Positions 18,662 through 26,515 of a DNA stretch of 64,000 nt are shown here, piece by piece. How positions within the stretch are numbered: position 1 is the stretch's first letter; each line of letters begins with the position of its first letter. The DNA comes from CAWKEY01 sp963848675. GTDB taxonomy: Bacteria; Pseudomonadota; Gammaproteobacteria; Methylococcales; Methylomonadaceae. The stretch is taken from contig CAWKEY010000027.1 of assembly GCA_963848675.1 (NCBI GenBank), forward strand, positions 1-64,000, in the 5' to 3' direction. The notes below the pieces were generated by a model. It had not been told where the DNA came from. It saw nothing but the letters and a program-made list of their open reading frames with translations, and did no database searches. The translations under genes and the position numbers were made by a program.

Positions 18662-19657
18662 ATGCTCATTATTTTATTATCAGTTGGCGCATTCTTGCTG
18701 TCGTGGTTGAGTGTGTATTTCATCAAGACCTATGCCCTGAAAAATCTTTTGGACATTCCGAACACGCGCAGTTCCCATCGACTGCCGACCCCCAGAGGCG
18801 GCGGCATGGGCATTGTTCTGGCTTTTTCGGCAGCCACCTTAATGCTATTTTTTGGCGGCAGCCTCGGTCAAATTCATTTGATGGCATTAACGGCAAGTCT
18901 GTCGGTTGCCGGGATCGGTTTCTGGGATGATCACCGGCACATACCGGCCCGCTGGCGCTTTTTGGTGCATATGGCCGCGGCGGCAATAGCCCTCTACTTG
19001 CTACAAGGATTTCCCGCATTCATCATCAGCGGCTTGCGCATTGATTTTGGCCCCTTGGGCTATCTGCTGGGGATCGCCTATCTGGTCTGGCTGCTTAACC
19101 TGTTCAATTTCATGGATGGCATTGACGGAATCGCCGCTTCCGAAGCCGTATTTATATCAGGAGCGCTGGCCGGGTTCCTGGGGCCTGTCGATCATGAACT
19201 TGCACTGATCGCTGTAGCCTTGTGTTTTGCGTCTTTGGGTTTTCTGGTGTGGAACTGGCCGAGAGCGAAAATTTTTATGGGCGATGTTGGCAGCGGATTT
19301 CTGGGATTTGCATTGGGCCTGCTGATTTTAATGGCCGGCCATAGTCATCCCGTATATGTGTATATTGGTCTGATTCTGTTCGCGGCCTTTATAACGGATG
19401 CCACTATTACCTTGGTGCGCCGCTATATTAGCGGCCAAAAATGGTACGAGGCGCACTGCTCACACGCCTATCAGCATGCGGCAAAACGTTACGGCCATTT
19501 GAAAGTGATTCTGGCCGTCTGGGGCATTAATTTAGGCTGGCTGTTGCCGGTCGCATCCCTGGTTCACAGGTATCCCGGCTATGCCTGGCTGGGATTAATC
19601 ACCGCTTATGTACCGTTACTTTATTTGACTGTCAGGTTTGCAGCCGGCAGAGAATAA
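18662..19657 (+). CDS. Undecaprenyl-phosphate sugar-1-phosphate transferase (WbpL/WecA family)
   Basis: A 331-residue polytopic membrane enzyme that transfers an N-acetylhexosamine-1-phosphate to undecaprenyl phosphate, starting a glycan chain. About ten hydrophobic helices are visible. Family motifs are NTRSSHRLPTPRGGG near residue 37, DDHRHIPARWRF for the first aspartate pair, LFNFMDGIDGIA, and MGDVGSGFLG. The cytoplasmic HCSHAYQHA is the HIHH-like loop near residue 262. It sits between the epimerase and the WbpM-like gene in one operon. Confidence 0.92.
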   Translation: MLIILLSVGAFLLSWLSVYFIKTYALKNLLDIPNTRSSHRLPTPRGGGMGIVLAFSAATLMLFFGGSLGQIHLMALTASLSVAGIGFWDDHRHIPARWRFLVHMAAAAIALYLLQGFPAFIISGLRIDFGPLGYLLGIAYLVWLLNLFNFMDGIDGIAASEAVFISGALAGFLGPVDHELALIAVALCFASLGFLVWNWPRAKIFMGDVGSGFLGFALGLLILMAGHSHPVYVYIGLILFAAFITDATITLVRRYISGQKWYEAHCSHAYQHAAKRYGHLKVILAVWGINLGWLLPVASLVHRYPGYAWLGLITAYVPLLYLTVRFAAGRE

Positions 19658-19722
19658 AATCCCGGCAATTTTGATATACTGGGTTCTTATATAACAACCA
19701 ATCTCTTGGCAGCCCTCCATCC

Positions 19723-21564
19723 GTGAAATATAAATTCCGTTCGCGCACTACAATCTGTATTCACGATTTGACAATGGTTGTGTTCGCCTGGTGCGGGGCA
19801 TATTGGCTGCGTTTTAATTTGGAGACTATTCCTGAGTATTATTGGCTGAATATCAAGCGTGATTTACCTTATATCCTTGCGATCCAAGGCACAGTCTTCT
19901 GGTTTTTGGGCTTGTATCGAGGCGTATGGCGTTTTTCATCCCGCCCTGATTTAATTCGAATAACGAAAGCTGTAATCATTGGGGTAAGCTTGATTAGCTT
20001 TAGTTTCTTTTTGTATGACCGCCTGGACGGTGTGCCGAGAGCGGTTATTCCCTTGTATGTGTGTCTGCTGCTGTTGCTGCTGAGCATTCCCCGCTTTTAC
20101 TACCGGTTCTGGAAGGAAAATATTTTAATGGAGCGTTCGGGCAAAAGGGCTCTGATTGTTGGCGCGGGAGCGGCTGGCGAAATGCTGGCCAGAGATTTGT
20201 CGACGGAGCAAAATTCGGGCTATATTCCTGTTGCCTTTGTTGATGATGACCGGTACAAACGGAAAAGAGAAGTTAGAGGACTCCGGGTTTTTGGTGAAAT
20301 CAAAAAGTTGCCGGAATTTGTCAGGCAATTGGAAATCGAGGTCATATTCATCGCCATTCCTTCCGCCACGGATAGTCAAATGCGCAGGATTATCGAAACT
20401 TGTGAGCTCTGCGACGTACCTTTTCAAACCTTGCCCTCGGTTAAAGATTTATTATCAGGACAGATTTCGCGAAAAAATCTGCGCGATGTTTCGATTGAAG
20501 ATATTTTGGGGCGTGCTCCCGTCCATCTGAATTGGCGGCTAATCACTGAAAATCTTAAGGGCAAGCGCATTTTGGTTACCGGGGGCGGAGGCTCCATTGG
20601 CTCTGAGCTTTGCAAGCAATTAACGCGGGCGAATCCGGCTGCGCTGATTATTCTGGATCAGTCGGAATTCAATCTATACAAAGTAGACGGTGAATTGACG
20701 GCGGCATATCCTGACATAAGACACCAGGCTGTTTTGGGCGATGTGACCGACAGAATGTTTGTGCGCCGCATTATTCAGCAATTAAAGCCGGAGGTTATTT
20801 TTCATGCCGCGGCTTATAAGCATGTGCCGTTACTGGAAAATCAGATACGGGAAGCTGTTCACAACAATGTCATAGGTACCAAAATCATTGCCGAAGAGGC
20901 CATAGCCGCGGGCATTGAGCGCTTTGTGCTGATTTCTACCGACAAGGCGGTTAACCCCACCAATATAATGGGGGCAACCAAAAGAGCAGCGGAGATTCTT
21001 TGCCAGAATTTGAATGACAAAAACGGAACGTGCTTTATGACGGTACGCTTTGGCAATGTACTGGATTCAGCGGGTAGCGTGGTTCCCCGGTTTAGAGAGC
21101 AAATCAAGGCGGGCGGACCGGTGACGGTTACCCATCCTGACATTACCCGCTACTTTATGACTATTCCTGAAGCCTGCCAGTTGATTATGCAGGCCGAAGC
21201 GGCCGGCAAGGGCGGCGAAGTCTTTGTGCTGGATATGGGCGAGCCTGTGAAAATTTCCTATCTGGCTGAACAGATGATTCGTTTGAGCGGCAAACGTCTT
21301 GGCGAGGATATAGCAATTAAGTATGTAGGCTTAAGGCCGGGTGAAAAGTTATATGAAGAGCTGTTTCATGAGCAGGAACAGTTGATCGCGACGGGCTATG
21401 AAAAACTTTTCCTGGCGCAGGCCCGGCTATATGACAAAGCTGCCTGGATTGCGCATGTCGACAAGCTGACACTGGCGTGCCGCCAGAATGATGATGCCGA
21501 AATTATGAAAATATTACGGAGCCTTGTGCCCGAGTATCAAACAAGCCAAGATGTTGCCGTATAG
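19723..21564 (+). CDS. wbpM: WbpM/CapD-type nucleotide-sugar 4,6-dehydratase
   Basis: A 613-residue inner-membrane-anchored dehydratase that makes 4-keto-6-deoxy UDP-HexNAc for O-antigen or capsule synthesis. Four N-terminal helices lie within about residues 10-120. A CoA-binding-like Rossmann segment follows (GAGAAGEMLARDL), then the catalytic Rossmann domain with VTGGGGSIGSELCKQL. As in WbpM, the usual Y-x3-K tyrosine is replaced by methionine in STDKAVNPTNIMGATKRAAE. The C-terminus has GLRPGEKLYEELF. The start is GTG at 19723 with a poor ribosome-binding site. It is the last gene of the operon. Confidence 0.93.
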   Translation: MKYKFRSRTTICIHDLTMVVFAWCGAYWLRFNLETIPEYYWLNIKRDLPYILAIQGTVFWFLGLYRGVWRFSSRPDLIRITKAVIIGVSLISFSFFLYDRLDGVPRAVIPLYVCLLLLLLSIPRFYYRFWKENILMERSGKRALIVGAGAAGEMLARDLSTEQNSGYIPVAFVDDDRYKRKREVRGLRVFGEIKKLPEFVRQLEIEVIFIAIPSATDSQMRRIIETCELCDVPFQTLPSVKDLLSGQISRKNLRDVSIEDILGRAPVHLNWRLITENLKGKRILVTGGGGSIGSELCKQLTRANPAALIILDQSEFNLYKVDGELTAAYPDIRHQAVLGDVTDRMFVRRIIQQLKPEVIFHAAAYKHVPLLENQIREAVHNNVIGTKIIAEEAIAAGIERFVLISTDKAVNPTNIMGATKRAAEILCQNLNDKNGTCFMTVRFGNVLDSAGSVVPRFREQIKAGGPVTVTHPDITRYFMTIPEACQLIMQAEAAGKGGEVFVLDMGEPVKISYLAEQMIRLSGKRLGEDIAIKYVGLRPGEKLYEELFHEQEQLIATGYEKLFLAQARLYDKAAWIAHVDKLTLACRQNDDAEIMKILRSLVPEYQTSQDVAV

Positions 21565-21624
21565 AATTTAAGGGCGATGGTGGCGCCAGATAACCGCCTC
21601 TGCTCCTGTCCGTATCCTGCAGAC

Positions 21625-21661
21625 AAAAAAAACCTCCCCATGCTTTGACACAGAGGGAGGT
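21625..21661 (-). terminator. Rho-independent terminator, minus strand
   Basis: A perfect 7-bp stem (ACCTCCC at 21632-21638 with GGGAGGT at 21655-21661) lies next to an A8 run (21625-21632), which is a T8 tract on the minus strand. In the plus direction no T-run follows, so it acts for leftward transcription. It also lies 67 bp after the WbpM-like stop and could slow rightward readthrough. Confidence 0.8.
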
Positions 21662-21732
21662 AAAAGATCAAGCAGAGTGTATGAGGAGGATCTGCCTGTA
21701 GGTACAACACCAGAGGGTGGTCAAATCTTGCG
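21625..21732 (-). ncRNA. Candidate small RNA with CCUCCU loop
   Basis: On the minus strand a -10-like TACAAT (21744-21739) is followed by about 108 nt ending in a strong terminator. The RNA would fold into three hairpins. The first is CACC-CUCU-GGUG. The second has stem AGGCAGA/UCUGCUU around a 14-nt loop containing UCCUCCUC. The third is the terminator ACCUCCC/GGGAGGU with eight Us. Loops exposing CCUCC-type anti-Shine-Dalgarno sequence are known in several bacterial small RNAs. No minus-strand gene exists that would need this terminator. The -35 is weak (a CTGACA lies 21 bp upstream of the -10). Confidence 0.55.
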
Positions 21733-22029
21733 AGCTAAATTGTAGCGGCTTGACAAAGTTGATTCTGTCAGTTAGTTGAGTAACATCATACAGAGATATT
21801 TATTGGCTACAATATGGCGTTTAATAAATGAATCGTTTCTTATTTGTTTATAGTGGCCGGCTGATTGAATAACCGGTGTTTATTTTTGCAGCCTGCGAAA
21901 GCTTGTTAAATCACCTTTCGTTGCACAATTCATTTCATACCTGATTTCTTTGGCGAAGCTTTCCTGAATTGAAATTCAACAAATCGCTGTCAGATGCAAC
22001 CTGGGTAGGCAGAACAAATAGAGGTTTTC

Positions 22030-22938
22030 GTGGATAAACTAACCAGCATGAATGTTTTTGTACGCGTTGCCAAAGCCGGCAGTTTTGCCGGTGGCGCCCG
22101 TGACCTGGACATTTCCCGCGCGATGGCGACCAAACACATTATGCAGCTGGAGAGCCATTTGGGGACGCGCCTGTTTAACCGGACGACGCGCAGCTTAAGC
22201 CTGACTGAAGTGGGCTCAGAGTATCTGGAACGCTGCCAGCAAGTGCTCAGCGATGTGGAAGAAATGGAGGCCGCAGTCACCCATTTGCAGACCGAGCCGC
22301 GCGGAGTTTTAAAAATCAGTGCGCCGCCAGTCATAGGCTCTACGCATATTGCACGCGCTTTGGCCGAGTTTTTAAAAATAAATTCCGAGTTAACCGTGGA
22401 TATGATTTTGCAGAGCAGCACGGGCGACCTGATTGACGAGGGCATAGATTTGGCCATTCATCTGGGCGCGCTCGAGGATACCAGCATGGTAGCGCGGAAA
22501 CTGGCGAGTTCGATGCTGGTTGTCTGCGGATCGCCCGAGTATTTGGCGAAATACGGCACACCCAAAACACCGGAAGATCTGGCTGAGCATAGCTGCCTGG
22601 TCAACTGGGCCATTCCGCCCCGAAATAAATGGCAGTTTAAGGGCGATGCCGGCTACGTCGTGATGAATGTCTCCGGCCGGATGCAGACCAATGCGGCCCA
22701 TCCGATCAGACTCGCCGCTGTCCATGGTTTGGGCCTGGTAATGCTGCCGACCTATATTATAGGCGCCGACCTTGAAAAAGGACTGCTTAAACGGGTTCTG
22801 GAAAACTACACACTGCCGCCCCTGGACATTTATGCGGTTTATCCGCATAGAAAATATCTGTCGGCAAAAGTCAGAGGCTTTATGGATTTTCTGCAAAAAT
22901 GGCTGGAGCACAGGGTGAGCATGCCAGGGTCGGAGTGA
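22030..22938 (+). CDS. LysR-family transcriptional regulator
   Basis: A 302-residue DNA-binding regulator. The N-terminal winged helix-turn-helix covers residues 1-60 (MNVFVRVAKAGSFAGGARDL, then THLFNRTTRSL-like GTRLFNRTTRSLSLTE). The effector-binding domain covers about residues 90-295, with a hydrophobic closing helix. The layout matches the PecT/CrgA-like branch, in which members often regulate an adjacent gene, but the ligand is unknown. The start is GTG at 22030 with GAGG at 22021-22024. Its stop overlaps the start of the downstream methyltransferase (TGATG), so the two are co-translated. Confidence 0.92.
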   Translation: MDKLTSMNVFVRVAKAGSFAGGARDLDISRAMATKHIMQLESHLGTRLFNRTTRSLSLTEVGSEYLERCQQVLSDVEEMEAAVTHLQTEPRGVLKISAPPVIGSTHIARALAEFLKINSELTVDMILQSSTGDLIDEGIDLAIHLGALEDTSMVARKLASSMLVVCGSPEYLAKYGTPKTPEDLAEHSCLVNWAIPPRNKWQFKGDAGYVVMNVSGRMQTNAAHPIRLAAVHGLGLVMLPTYIIGADLEKGLLKRVLENYTLPPLDIYAVYPHRKYLSAKVRGFMDFLQKWLEHRVSMPGSE

Positions 22939-23522
22939 TGGAGGAATTAATCAATAAGTGGAATGTCTTGTACAATCAGGCTGGAACCGAGACGTCCACA
23001 CCGGCACAGATTTTGAGTGAAAATGCGTTTTTATTGCCGGAAGCAGGAACAGCACTGGATTTGGCCTGCGGACTGGGCGGCAATGCGGTTTTTTTAGCCC
23101 AACAGCAATTGGCGGTGACGGCCCTCGACATTGCTCCGGTAGCGATTCACAAATTAAGCACCTATGCAGCCCGGCAAGGCCTAAACATCATAGCGCACCA
23201 GCAAAAAATCGACAGTCAAAGCCTTAACGGACAACATTATGATGTCATTGCCATCAGCCGATTTCTTGACCGCACGCTAACGGATGCGATAATAAACGCA
23301 CTCAACCCCGGCGGATTATTGTTTTATCAGACTTTCACCCGAGAAAGAACCACCCGGCACGGCCCCAGCAATCCAGATTATCTGCTGGCTGAAAACGAGT
23401 TGCTGGATTTGTTTTCGCCGCTCCGCCTGATTTTTTACCGGGACAACGCTTTAATCGGCAACCTGCAAGGCGGTTTACGGGGCGAAGCTCAGTTTATTGG
23501 CCAGAAACGCACACAGGCTTAA
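22938..23522 (+). CDS. Class I SAM-dependent methyltransferase (TehB-like)
   Basis: A 194-residue cytosolic methyltransferase. Motif I is ALDLACGLGGNAVFLA, and an acidic ribose-binding residue is in VTALDIAPVAI. The post-motif NPGGLLFYQTF is typical of the TehB/UbiG-like group. The substrate is not predictable; TehB relatives methylate tellurite or selenite, others small molecules. The ATG at 22938 overlaps the LysR stop and is preceded by GGAG at 22932-22935. A rhodanese follows after four bases, suggesting a small LysR-methyltransferase-rhodanese operon. Confidence 0.85.
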   Translation: MEELINKWNVLYNQAGTETSTPAQILSENAFLLPEAGTALDLACGLGGNAVFLAQQQLAVTALDIAPVAIHKLSTYAARQGLNIIAHQQKIDSQSLNGQHYDVIAISRFLDRTLTDAIINALNPGGLLFYQTFTRERTTRHGPSNPDYLLAENELLDLFSPLRLIFYRDNALIGNLQGGLRGEAQFIGQKRTQA

Positions 23523-23526
23523 CACG

Positions 23527-23919
23527 ATGATTGAAAATTTGGATCCGAAGCAGTCTTGGAATTTGTTGCAGCATAATGCACATGCCGTATTGGTGGATGT
23601 AAGAACAAAAATGGAACACACTTTTGTCGGTCATCCGCCCGGCGCGATTCATATCCCCTGGAAAGAAGCCCCGGATTGGCAGCTTAACCAGAATTTTGTT
23701 GCCGAAGTAAAAAAAGCCGCCCCGGATATCAATGCACCGGTTTTATTGCTTTGCCGCAGCGGCCAACGTTCTCTGGATGCAGCCAAAGCCCTGGAGCAAG
23801 CCGGATACCAGCATCTGATCAACATTGTCGATGGCTTTGAAGGCCCTCTGGACGAAAACAAGCACCGCGGCAATTTAGGCGGCTGGCGTTATCAGGGGCT
23901 GCCTTGGCTGCAAAGCTAA
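23527..23919 (+). CDS. Rhodanese-like sulfurtransferase
   Basis: A 130-residue single-domain rhodanese, probably cytoplasmic as no signal peptide is visible. It has the CH2A-like segment VLVDVRTKMEHTFVGHPPGAIHIPW. The active-site cysteine sits in LLLCRSGQRSLDAA, a six-residue loop typical of active sulfurtransferases. C-terminal NIVDGFEGPLDENKHRG completes the domain. It accepts sulfane sulfur as a cysteine persulfide; the physiological donor is unknown. The start is ATG at 23527, four bases after the methyltransferase. Confidence 0.88.
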   Translation: MIENLDPKQSWNLLQHNAHAVLVDVRTKMEHTFVGHPPGAIHIPWKEAPDWQLNQNFVAEVKKAAPDINAPVLLLCRSGQRSLDAAKALEQAGYQHLINIVDGFEGPLDENKHRGNLGGWRYQGLPWLQS

Positions 23920-24463
23920 TCCTGGAATGGCTTTGACTAAGGCAATGAGCGTGAAACAAATTGAGTTCGCCTAGCTAAGTAATGCGCACGAAATAAGTTG
24001 AACAAAAGTAGGTGTGAATTTATTCGCACAGTGCGGATAAATCGGCACCTACGCAAAAAATTGTTTCTAAGAGTTGCGCAAGTTATTTGATACGCGTTCC
24101 TAAGGCAGCCCCCCCAGGGTAGGAATAAACCGGCAGTCACGGCGGTGAGCGCCGCAACAAACTTGTGCAGATGGTATGTTACCGTTGCGGGCGCCAAGGA
24201 CGAATCTACAAACTTGTTGAAAAGTATGCCGTCGCACCATGCCTGACTGTCTTTTTGCTGCCAAAAACAGTTTATTCAGGGGTATTTCACAGAAATAGGA
24301 TAAAATGCCTCGCTAAACGCATAGCGGCAAGCGGCGGCAATTAATCCTCAGCCGATGCCAATTGAAATCAAGTTAACACCCCCTTTTTCCCAATATCGTT
24401 TTTACCCAATGGCAACACGCATTCGGTTAAGCCAGTTTATTTAAAACATTAGAGTACAAAAAA
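23920..24463. other. Intergenic region upstream of typA
   Basis: A 544-bp gap with no supportable gene. It contains the 45-bp palindrome at 24008-24052. The last 200 bases are A+T-rich and presumably carry the typA promoter; TAAAAT near 24302 is a possible -10 but no good -35 pairs with it. Confidence 0.45.
24008..24052. repeat. 45-bp near-perfect palindrome
   Basis: Two 22-nt arms flank a single central base (24030). They begin GTAGGTG and end CACCTAC, with 18 of 22 positions complementary and ATTTAT/ATAAAT in the middle. It resembles interspersed palindromic repeats scattered between genes. No T-run follows, so it is not a classic terminator. Confidence 0.7.
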
Positions 24464-26275
24464 GTGATCGAAAAATTAAGAAATATTGCAATCATTGCGC
24501 ATGTGGACCATGGCAAGACGACGCTGGTTGATAAGCTGCTTCAGCAATCGGGCACATTTGCTGCGCATACCAAGGTTTCAGAGCGGATCATGGACTCTAA
24601 TGATCTTGAAAAAGAACGCGGCATCACCATTCTGGCCAAAAACACCGCGCTGGACTGGAACGGCTATCACATCAACATTGTTGACACACCAGGCCATGCC
24701 GACTTTGGCGGCGAGGTGGAGCGGGTATTGTCGATGGTGGATTCGGTGTTGTTACTGGTTGATGCCGTTGACGGCCCGATGCCGCAAACACGATTCGTTA
24801 CCCAAAAAGCCTTCGCCTTGGGCTTAAAACCCATCGTCGTCATCAACAAGATTGACCGTCCTGGCGCGCGTCCTGACTGGGTTGTCGATCAGACCTTTGA
24901 TCTATTCGACCGTCTGGGTGCGACCGACGAACAGCTGGATTTTCCTATCGTTTACGCCTCGGCTATTAATGGTTATGCAGGTCTTGAACATACGATAACC
25001 GGAGGCGATATGACGCCGTTATTTGAAACGATAGTCGAAAAAGTCAGTCCCCCGCCCGTTGATATGGATGGCCCTTTTAAAATGCAGGTCTCCAGCCTGG
25101 ATTACAACACCTATGTTGGCGTTATCGGTATTGGCCGGATTCAGCGCGGCAGCATAAAACCCAACCAGCCATTGACGATTATTAATAGGGAAGGTGTCGA
25201 GCGCAAGGGCCGCATGTTGCAAATTTTTGGCTTTCATGGCCTGGAGCGAATTGAAGTGCCTGAAGCCCGCGCCGGCGACATTATTGCCTTTGCCGGCATT
25301 GAAAAGCTGGAAATTTCCGACACCATCTGTCATCCCGATGCCGTAGAAATCATGCCCCCGTTATCGGTAGACGAGCCTACTGTAACCATGACTTTTCAGG
25401 TCAATAACTCACCCTTTGCCGGCAGAGAAGGTAAATTTGTCACTACCCGGCAAATACGCGACAGACTCGAAAAGGAATTGCAACATAACGTCGCCTTAAA
25501 AGTTGAGGACACCGGAGACCCCGATAAATTTAAAGTTTCAGGCCGCGGCGAGCTGCATTTGTCCGTTCTGATTGAGAACATGCGCCGCGAAGGTTTTGAA
25601 ATGGGCGTATCGCGTCCAGAAGTTATCATTAAGGAAATTGATGGTAAAAAGTGCGAACCCTATGAAATGGTCACCATTGAAGTGGAAGAAATCCACCAGG
25701 GTACCATCATGGAAAAACTGGGCGAGCGTAAAGGCGATTTAACCAATATGGTCCCTGACGGCAAAGGCCGTATTCGTCTGGAATATATGATGCCCTCCCG
25801 GGGCCTGATTGGTTTCCAGACCGAATTCATGACGGCAACCTCAGGCTCCGGATTGCTTTACCATGTATTCGACCATTACGGCCCGATGAAACCCGGTGAA
25901 GTGGGCAATCGTCAACGCGGCGTGATGGTTTCAATGGTTGCTGGCAAAGCCGTGACTTATTCATTACATCCGCTACAAGAACGCGGCGATTTGCTTTTGG
26001 TCAATGCCGATGAAGTCTACGAAGGCATGTTGGTAGGCTTGCATTCGCGCAGCAATGATTTATGCGTCAATCCCTGCAAACCCAAACAATTAACCAACGT
26101 CCGTGCATCAGGCACCGATGAAAGTCTGGTGCTGGCACGGATTCAGAAAATGACTCTGGAACAGGCGCTGGAATTTATTGCTGAAGATGAACTGGTTGAA
26201 GTTACGCCTAAGTCCATACGCTTGCGCAAGAAGCTGTTGACGGAAAATGAGCGGAAGAGAGCGGCTAAGAGTTAA
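24464..26275 (+). CDS. typA: Translational GTPase TypA/BipA
   Basis: A 603-residue ribosome-associated GTPase involved in 50S assembly and stress adaptation. The G domain has IIAHVDHGKTTLVDKLL (G1), RGITILAKN (G2), VDTPGHADFGGEVER (G3) and VINKIDRPGARPDW (G4). EF-G-like domains III and V follow, with the BipA-specific C-terminal domain (RSNDLCVNPCKPKQLTNVRASG). The length is standard. The start is GTG at 24464. It is monocistronic, with a hairpin after the stop. Confidence 0.97.
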   Translation: MIEKLRNIAIIAHVDHGKTTLVDKLLQQSGTFAAHTKVSERIMDSNDLEKERGITILAKNTALDWNGYHINIVDTPGHADFGGEVERVLSMVDSVLLLVDAVDGPMPQTRFVTQKAFALGLKPIVVINKIDRPGARPDWVVDQTFDLFDRLGATDEQLDFPIVYASAINGYAGLEHTITGGDMTPLFETIVEKVSPPPVDMDGPFKMQVSSLDYNTYVGVIGIGRIQRGSIKPNQPLTIINREGVERKGRMLQIFGFHGLERIEVPEARAGDIIAFAGIEKLEISDTICHPDAVEIMPPLSVDEPTVTMTFQVNNSPFAGREGKFVTTRQIRDRLEKELQHNVALKVEDTGDPDKFKVSGRGELHLSVLIENMRREGFEMGVSRPEVIIKEIDGKKCEPYEMVTIEVEEIHQGTIMEKLGERKGDLTNMVPDGKGRIRLEYMMPSRGLIGFQTEFMTATSGSGLLYHVFDHYGPMKPGEVGNRQRGVMVSMVAGKAVTYSLHPLQERGDLLLVNADEVYEGMLVGLHSRSNDLCVNPCKPKQLTNVRASGTDESLVLARIQKMTLEQALEFIAEDELVEVTPKSIRLRKKLLTENERKRAAKS

Positions 26276-26283
26276 GATTGTAG

Positions 26284-26305
26284 GGGCAACCCCTTGTGGT
26301 TGCCC
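26284..26305. repeat. GGGCAACC/GGTTGCCC hairpin after typA
   Basis: A perfect 8-bp stem with a six-base loop (CCTTGT), 8 bp after the typA stop. The downstream bases are TAAAGAAAAC, so the T-run needed for intrinsic termination is absent. It may be an interspersed palindromic repeat doubling as an mRNA end. Confidence 0.6.
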
Positions 26306-26515
26306 TAAAGAAAACAGGTTGGGTTAGATAAATAACGTAACAAGACCTAGAAAACCTGTGACGTAGATAAAAACCCATGCGCTAATTTAATTAAAACTGA
26401 ATGGTATCCAAGTCCTCAGGCTCTAGCGCAAATATTAGCAAATGACATTCAACAAATTTGTAACATCACTGCGAAAGTTTTTCAACGACGCAATGTAGAA
26501 GCCAAAACCCTAGAA

